Positions 61,801-64,000 of a DNA stretch of 64,000 nt are shown in pieces; positions within the stretch are counted from its first letter, which is position 1, and each line of letters begins with the position of its first letter. The position numbers and the translations under genes are program-made. The notes beneath the pieces were generated by a model, which saw nothing but the letters and a program-made list of their open reading frames with translations, searched no databases and was not told where the DNA came from. The DNA is from Planctomycetota bacterium. GTDB lineage: Bacteria; Planctomycetota; B15-G4. The stretch is taken from positions 124,001 through 188,000 of the forward strand of contig BQJR01000003.1 in NCBI GenBank assembly GCA_021604805.1, in the 5' to 3' direction.

Positions 61801-63108
61801 ACTAGGGATCGTGATGCGACTGAACTGCCAACGCCGCGGCACGCGCTCACCCAGGTTGTTGGCGCGCACGGTCGGGAGCTGCAGCACCTTGGCGTCGGTG
61901 TCGAGCACGCCTCCCACCGGAACGAGCGTGGACGCGCTTCCGAGGATCAACGGGCCATCGGTGCCGAGTCCACCCGCCAGCACCGGCGTGTAGACGTCGG
62001 ATCCCCACGCGCCCGAGCCGAACTGGATGTCTTGCTGCGCGGTGGTCTCGAAGGGCTCGGTGAGTTCGTAGAGCGTGGGATCGAGCGTGCTCGATACCGT
62101 GAAGTCGATGCGCACGAGCGGCGTGATGCTCTGGGTGACGCTGAACTTGCTGTTGCACGCGAGGTCTTGCACGCCAGCAGCCACCTCGAGACGCACGAAG
62201 CCGCCCGGAGGCATCGCTTCCACTTCACTCGTGAGCAGCACGAGGGTGAGATCCGTCTGTTGCTTCAGGAACACGATTTCGCCCGGCGCGATCACAGGCG
62301 CGAAGTCGGGCAAGGCGACGGTGTTCACCAACACGCGCACCGAAGGGCTCGAGCCGTCGATCGCGTTGAACACCGTGGACGGGATCACGGCCTCGTTGAA
62401 GGCCACGACGATGTCCGGGAAGGGGCTGCCCGGGATCGGCAACGGCGAGCCCCCGCCGAGCAGTTCTTCGGAGCCGGGGAAGAGCGCCAGGGCCTCGTCG
62501 ATCGGGTCGGTGTTTGCATCACCCGTGCCGTCGGCGATCACGTCGGGGAGCACCACGCTCGCGCCGTCGTCCACGAAGAAGGCGCGCGCCAGCGGGAAGC
62601 CGGCTTGGGGATCTGCGGCCTTGTTCGGCGTGCGGAAGAAGAAGCTGGCCTCGGGATTCGTGAGCGCCTTGTTCTTGGTCGAGAGGATCTCGTTGCCAGA
62701 GCCGGGCGGCGCAAAAGTCACTTCGTAGAGCGCGCTCTCCGCAAAGCCGTAGCTCACGCTCTCGGCGCTGAACTCGATCGTGGGGCGGATGAACAGCCGG
62801 GTGTCGTCGACCTCGAAGGTGACGGAGGCGAGGATGCCAGGGGGCTGCGAGGAGAGCCCCGTGGGGTCGCTCACCGTGACCAGGTTCACGCTGGCTGGCG
62901 AGATCGAATCCTCGTCGATGGCCTTGTTGAACACGAGCAGCACGCTCGAGTTGAGACCTGGGATCGTGGTTCCTGTGGGGCCCGAGAACACCTGGAAGTT
63001 CTTGCCTCCAGCCCCGGACCCACTGCTGCCGCCACCACCGCCGCCACAGGCGACGGCGAGCACGCCGAAGAACAGGATCAGCGGAACGCGGAGGAGGCGG
63101 TGAATCAT
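58813..63108 (-). CDS. Very large secreted lipoprotein with Ig-like, Gly-rich and propeller-like regions (1431 aa)
   Basis: Start ATG 63108: MIHRLLRVPLILFFGVLAVAC is a lipoprotein signal (lipobox VAC) followed at once by a poly-Gly/Ser linker. Two bacterial Ig-like regions follow (SVLLVFNKAIDEDSISPASV near residue 55 and DIVVAFNEAVIPSTVF near 230), of the Big_5/SbsA type. The centre is rich in Gly with short hydrophobic strands (AGGGAGGEVRLGAGSF, VGAQGGLGGGVSGIGKGGQ), resembling parallel beta-helix or repeat adhesins. The C-terminal ~350 residues form repeated blocks (YLYLAGEAAELVRC, LFLLERATGKVHVM, QLAIVDNHTNQVLL, DTLWLLDGPDGRLLEVSL) suggestive of a beta-propeller. A cell-surface or outer-membrane-anchored adhesive/scaffold protein is inferred. 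The frame extends upstream to 63480 without signal character. Confidence 0.82.
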   Translation of the reverse strand: MIHRLLRVPLILFFGVLAVACGGGGGGSSGSGAGGKNFQVFSGPTGTTIPGLNSSVLLVFNKAIDEDSISPASVNLVTVSDPTGLSSQPPGILASVTFEVDDTRLFIRPTIEFSAESVSYGFAESALYEVTFAPPGSGNEILSTKNKALTNPEASFFFRTPNKAADPQAGFPLARAFFVDDGASVVLPDVIADGTGDANTDPIDEALALFPGSEELLGGGSPLPIPGSPFPDIVVAFNEAVIPSTVFNAIDGSSPSVRVLVNTVALPDFAPVIAPGEIVFLKQQTDLTLVLLTSEVEAMPPGGFVRLEVAAGVQDLACNSKFSVTQSITPLVRIDFTVSSTLDPTLYELTEPFETTAQQDIQFGSGAWGSDVYTPVLAGGLGTDGPLILGSASTLVPVGGVLDTDAKVLQLPTVRANNLGERVPRRWQFSRITIPSGWTVEPRVDADGDGLADFELFQVALSGHPLDGRSAPLQLYSTGLVDIGGVVRANGTDGALRDLPDSQGDASFAAYLAQGAPGAVGGGGAGGEGGAVLMLDDLGAIGLPLASPETDGNLAFNASDGKLRGVTGRSETLDATTLVDDDVDLSILTDPMLGMGGQSDLFALLEAGRILLQPNVGIGSSLQGNTATPNQFIDENHPTFVVESVAVNAGSSTITVASGSMVQASLNFGDGVNSFHPIAAGGDSYLVGPLAGAQGSDPAGYARGGIGGPPYVVVNEGALGITTTSGGGGGGGGVQPGAAGESDGPAPNPLANERGTTGGISLDAAAGAPGGAGAPRGTGMVVNGTEYDLISQTSGTPLSSLDPANLVGGRLLPNSPDDGWGFRVIAFNDPTFELEPLDVVTHEIDLLTGPAGFAGPGLSGGQTTNFLLLPPDGGGGSGGGGSGVSVTGTQNVTASTLPRLSPGVGGGSGGGSLQVETPGQFTLRSSAVLSANGGVGGAFDDNQLMLAGAGGGAGGEVRLGAGSFQLFQNAQVGAQGGLGGGVSGIGKGGQGGEGWVRFETLFADPTLAPFLSLSDNTLQNENVGRLVGQPRSGAQSRFYDVGLVNPEFESVVVTYSADIDDDGTRETGLSWTLDLDGVDGGLNDLVNPPFLFSFNSVGVGVDGNLDPSAAPPRFYEAYDLIIGRSGLVFDAVNDGYLYLAGEAAELVRCLEGGCASALVPPIAGSAAPIDIVSMALGGPDDELFLLERATGKVHVMSRQGLFRRTIQLPYVIEGAMTYRTSLMGPDDDQLAIVDNHTNQVLLFPARDLDAMTPGTTNFSPDRADEIFSVTRDGDLVALSVTGMAHDPVADTLWLLDGPDGRLLEVSLVAGMEGESNTGVEIDTRFTFGGEPVMLSALALGDGELRITRSVDPLASTVFGVDVMDLNSMGADLELPSLGTALPEISRSIADGDGFLRFRLAVDGTFVDPMSGVSFRDVVIDEVRVGARNQGF

Positions 63109-63300
63109 GGTGGGCTCAGATCGGGGGCAGCCGTACGGGCGGAATCGGCCACAGGTCGCGATAGGATGCCATCTGCGCCCGGGACCGTCACGCCGCGGGC
63201 AGGACCTGGATGGGGTTCCGGCCCTGGACGGGTGTGAACCCTGGATCTGATACCTCCCGCCCCCCCGGGAGTCCGAGCTCAGCCCCCCGGCAACCTTGCG

Positions 63301-64000
63301 ATGCCCAGCCTCGTCGACACGCACTGTCATCTGGCCTTCTCGGCCTTCGCGGACGACCTCGACGCAGTCGTCGAGCGGGCTCGGAGCGCGGGCTTGGTCG
63401 GCTGCGTGGCGGTCGCCGTGGATCCCGAGTCGGCGGAAGCGGCGCTCGCACTCAGCGAACAGTTCCCCGGCTGGGCGCACGCCACCTCAGGCTTACACCC
63501 CACCGAAGCCGCCTGCGCCGACCCACTCGCTTGGGACAAGGTGAACGCTCAGCTGCGCGGGGGACGCTTCGTCGCCGTGGGCGAAACCGGCCTCGATCGT
63601 TTCCATGACGATGTTCCGCTCGCCACGCAACAGGCCTCACTCGAGCGTCACCTCGGGCTGGCGGTCGAGCTCGACTTGCCGGTGATCCTGCATTGCCGCG
63701 ACGCCTTCGACGAGCTGCTCGAACAACTCGCACCCTGGCGCGCGCGTGGAGTGCGCGGCGTGCTGCACTGCTTCACGGGCGACGCGGCGCACATCGACCG
63801 TCTCCTGGAGCTCGACCTGCACGTGGGCGTGGGCGGGATCGCGACCTTCAAGCCGCGCGACGACCTGCGCGCTGCCGTGCGCGCGGTGCCGCTCACTCGC
63901 TTGCTCGTGGAAACCGACGCACCGTGGCTCGCGCCCGTCCCCCATCGTGGTCGGCGCAACGAGCCCGCCTACGTCGCGGACGTGGCGAGCTGCCTCGCGG
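63301..64000 (+). CDS. tatD: TatD family metal-dependent DNase, 5' part (3' end outside window)
   Basis: 233 codons are present from ATG 63301, open at the right edge. All TatD motifs up to there are seen: LVDTHCHLAF (metal ligands), SGLHPTEA, VAVGETGLDRF (Glu), VILHCRDAFDELLE, LHCFTGD, and LVETDAPWLAPVPHRGRRNE (catalytic Asp and substrate loop). TatD proteins are two-metal TIM-barrel 3'-5' exonucleases involved in DNA/RNA turnover and repair. Only the final helices are missing. Divergent from the large lipoprotein across 192 bp, in which I see no confident promoter. Confidence 0.94.
   Translation, partial: MPSLVDTHCHLAFSAFADDLDAVVERARSAGLVGCVAVAVDPESAEAALALSEQFPGWAHATSGLHPTEAACADPLAWDKVNAQLRGGRFVAVGETGLDRFHDDVPLATQQASLERHLGLAVELDLPVILHCRDAFDELLEQLAPWRARGVRGVLHCFTGDAAHIDRLLELDLHVGVGGIATFKPRDDLRAAVRAVPLTRLLVETDAPWLAPVPHRGRRNEPAYVADVASCLA

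Overview
The window is chromosomal DNA of a high-GC (about two-thirds G+C by eye) Gram-negative-type bacterium. Outer-membrane proteins (an OprO/P-type porin, two secretins), many lipoproteins, a lipoprotein whose lipobox Cys is followed by a poly-Gly run, TPR-rich exported proteins and a small basic/acidic beta-rich module common in planctomycete secreted proteins all suggest a deep-branching, high-GC Planctomycetota. That assignment is an inference from protein style; no rRNA is present. I see no transposase, integrase, phage gene, CRISPR array or rRNA. GTG and TTG starts are frequent and ATGA/GTGA overlaps couple many genes.

Layout. 1-10.3 kb is housekeeping: porin C-terminus, M32 carboxypeptidase, exonuclease III, a zinc-ribbon methyltransferase, tRNA-Cys, a CitE-like lyase, a hypothetical, a B12-binding-type radical SAM protein behind a structured 419-bp leader, leucyl aminopeptidase and RsmE. 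10.3-25.9 kb is the most notable block: a family 4 type uracil-DNA glycosylase, then a PilM/GspL-like protein, two single-pass membrane proteins, secretin 1, a 944-aa TPR protein, a second TPR protein, one TolQ/ExbB, two TolR/ExbD and secretin 2. It looks like a trans-envelope complex that combines type II secretion/type IV pilus alignment parts with a TolQRR proton-channel motor, while no assembly ATPase, platform protein or pilin is seen here.

26.1-41.5 kb holds a HAD hydrolase and two oligopeptide-type ABC transporter operons transcribed toward each other. The left one (binding protein, two permeases) has no ATPase genes. The right one (binding protein, two permeases, two ATPases) is complete, has a clear promoter, an unusually large permease and a binding protein with a foreign domain inserted. 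Between them lie an alkaline-phosphatase-superfamily lipoprotein with a Thr nucleophile position, a hypothetical lipoprotein and a perfect 29-bp inverted repeat.

41.5-46.8 kb: LOG protein, CoaD, RidA and a membrane protein on the minus strand, diverging from a short ComEC and ComM (DNA uptake/recombination). 46.8-54.8 kb: envelope glycan genes (YfhO-like protein, two GT39-like membrane glycosyltransferases, a long phosphohexomutase). 54.8-64 kb: proline dehydrogenase, metallophosphoesterase, NrnA-like DHH phosphoesterase, amidohydrolase, a 1431-residue glycine-rich lipoprotein, and the start of a TatD nuclease running off the right edge.

Six recognisable promoter-like sites (TTGA-type -35, 16-17 bp, A/T-rich -10) and two good hairpin terminators were found by eye. 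All functional calls are from motifs and family knowledge; no search was run.
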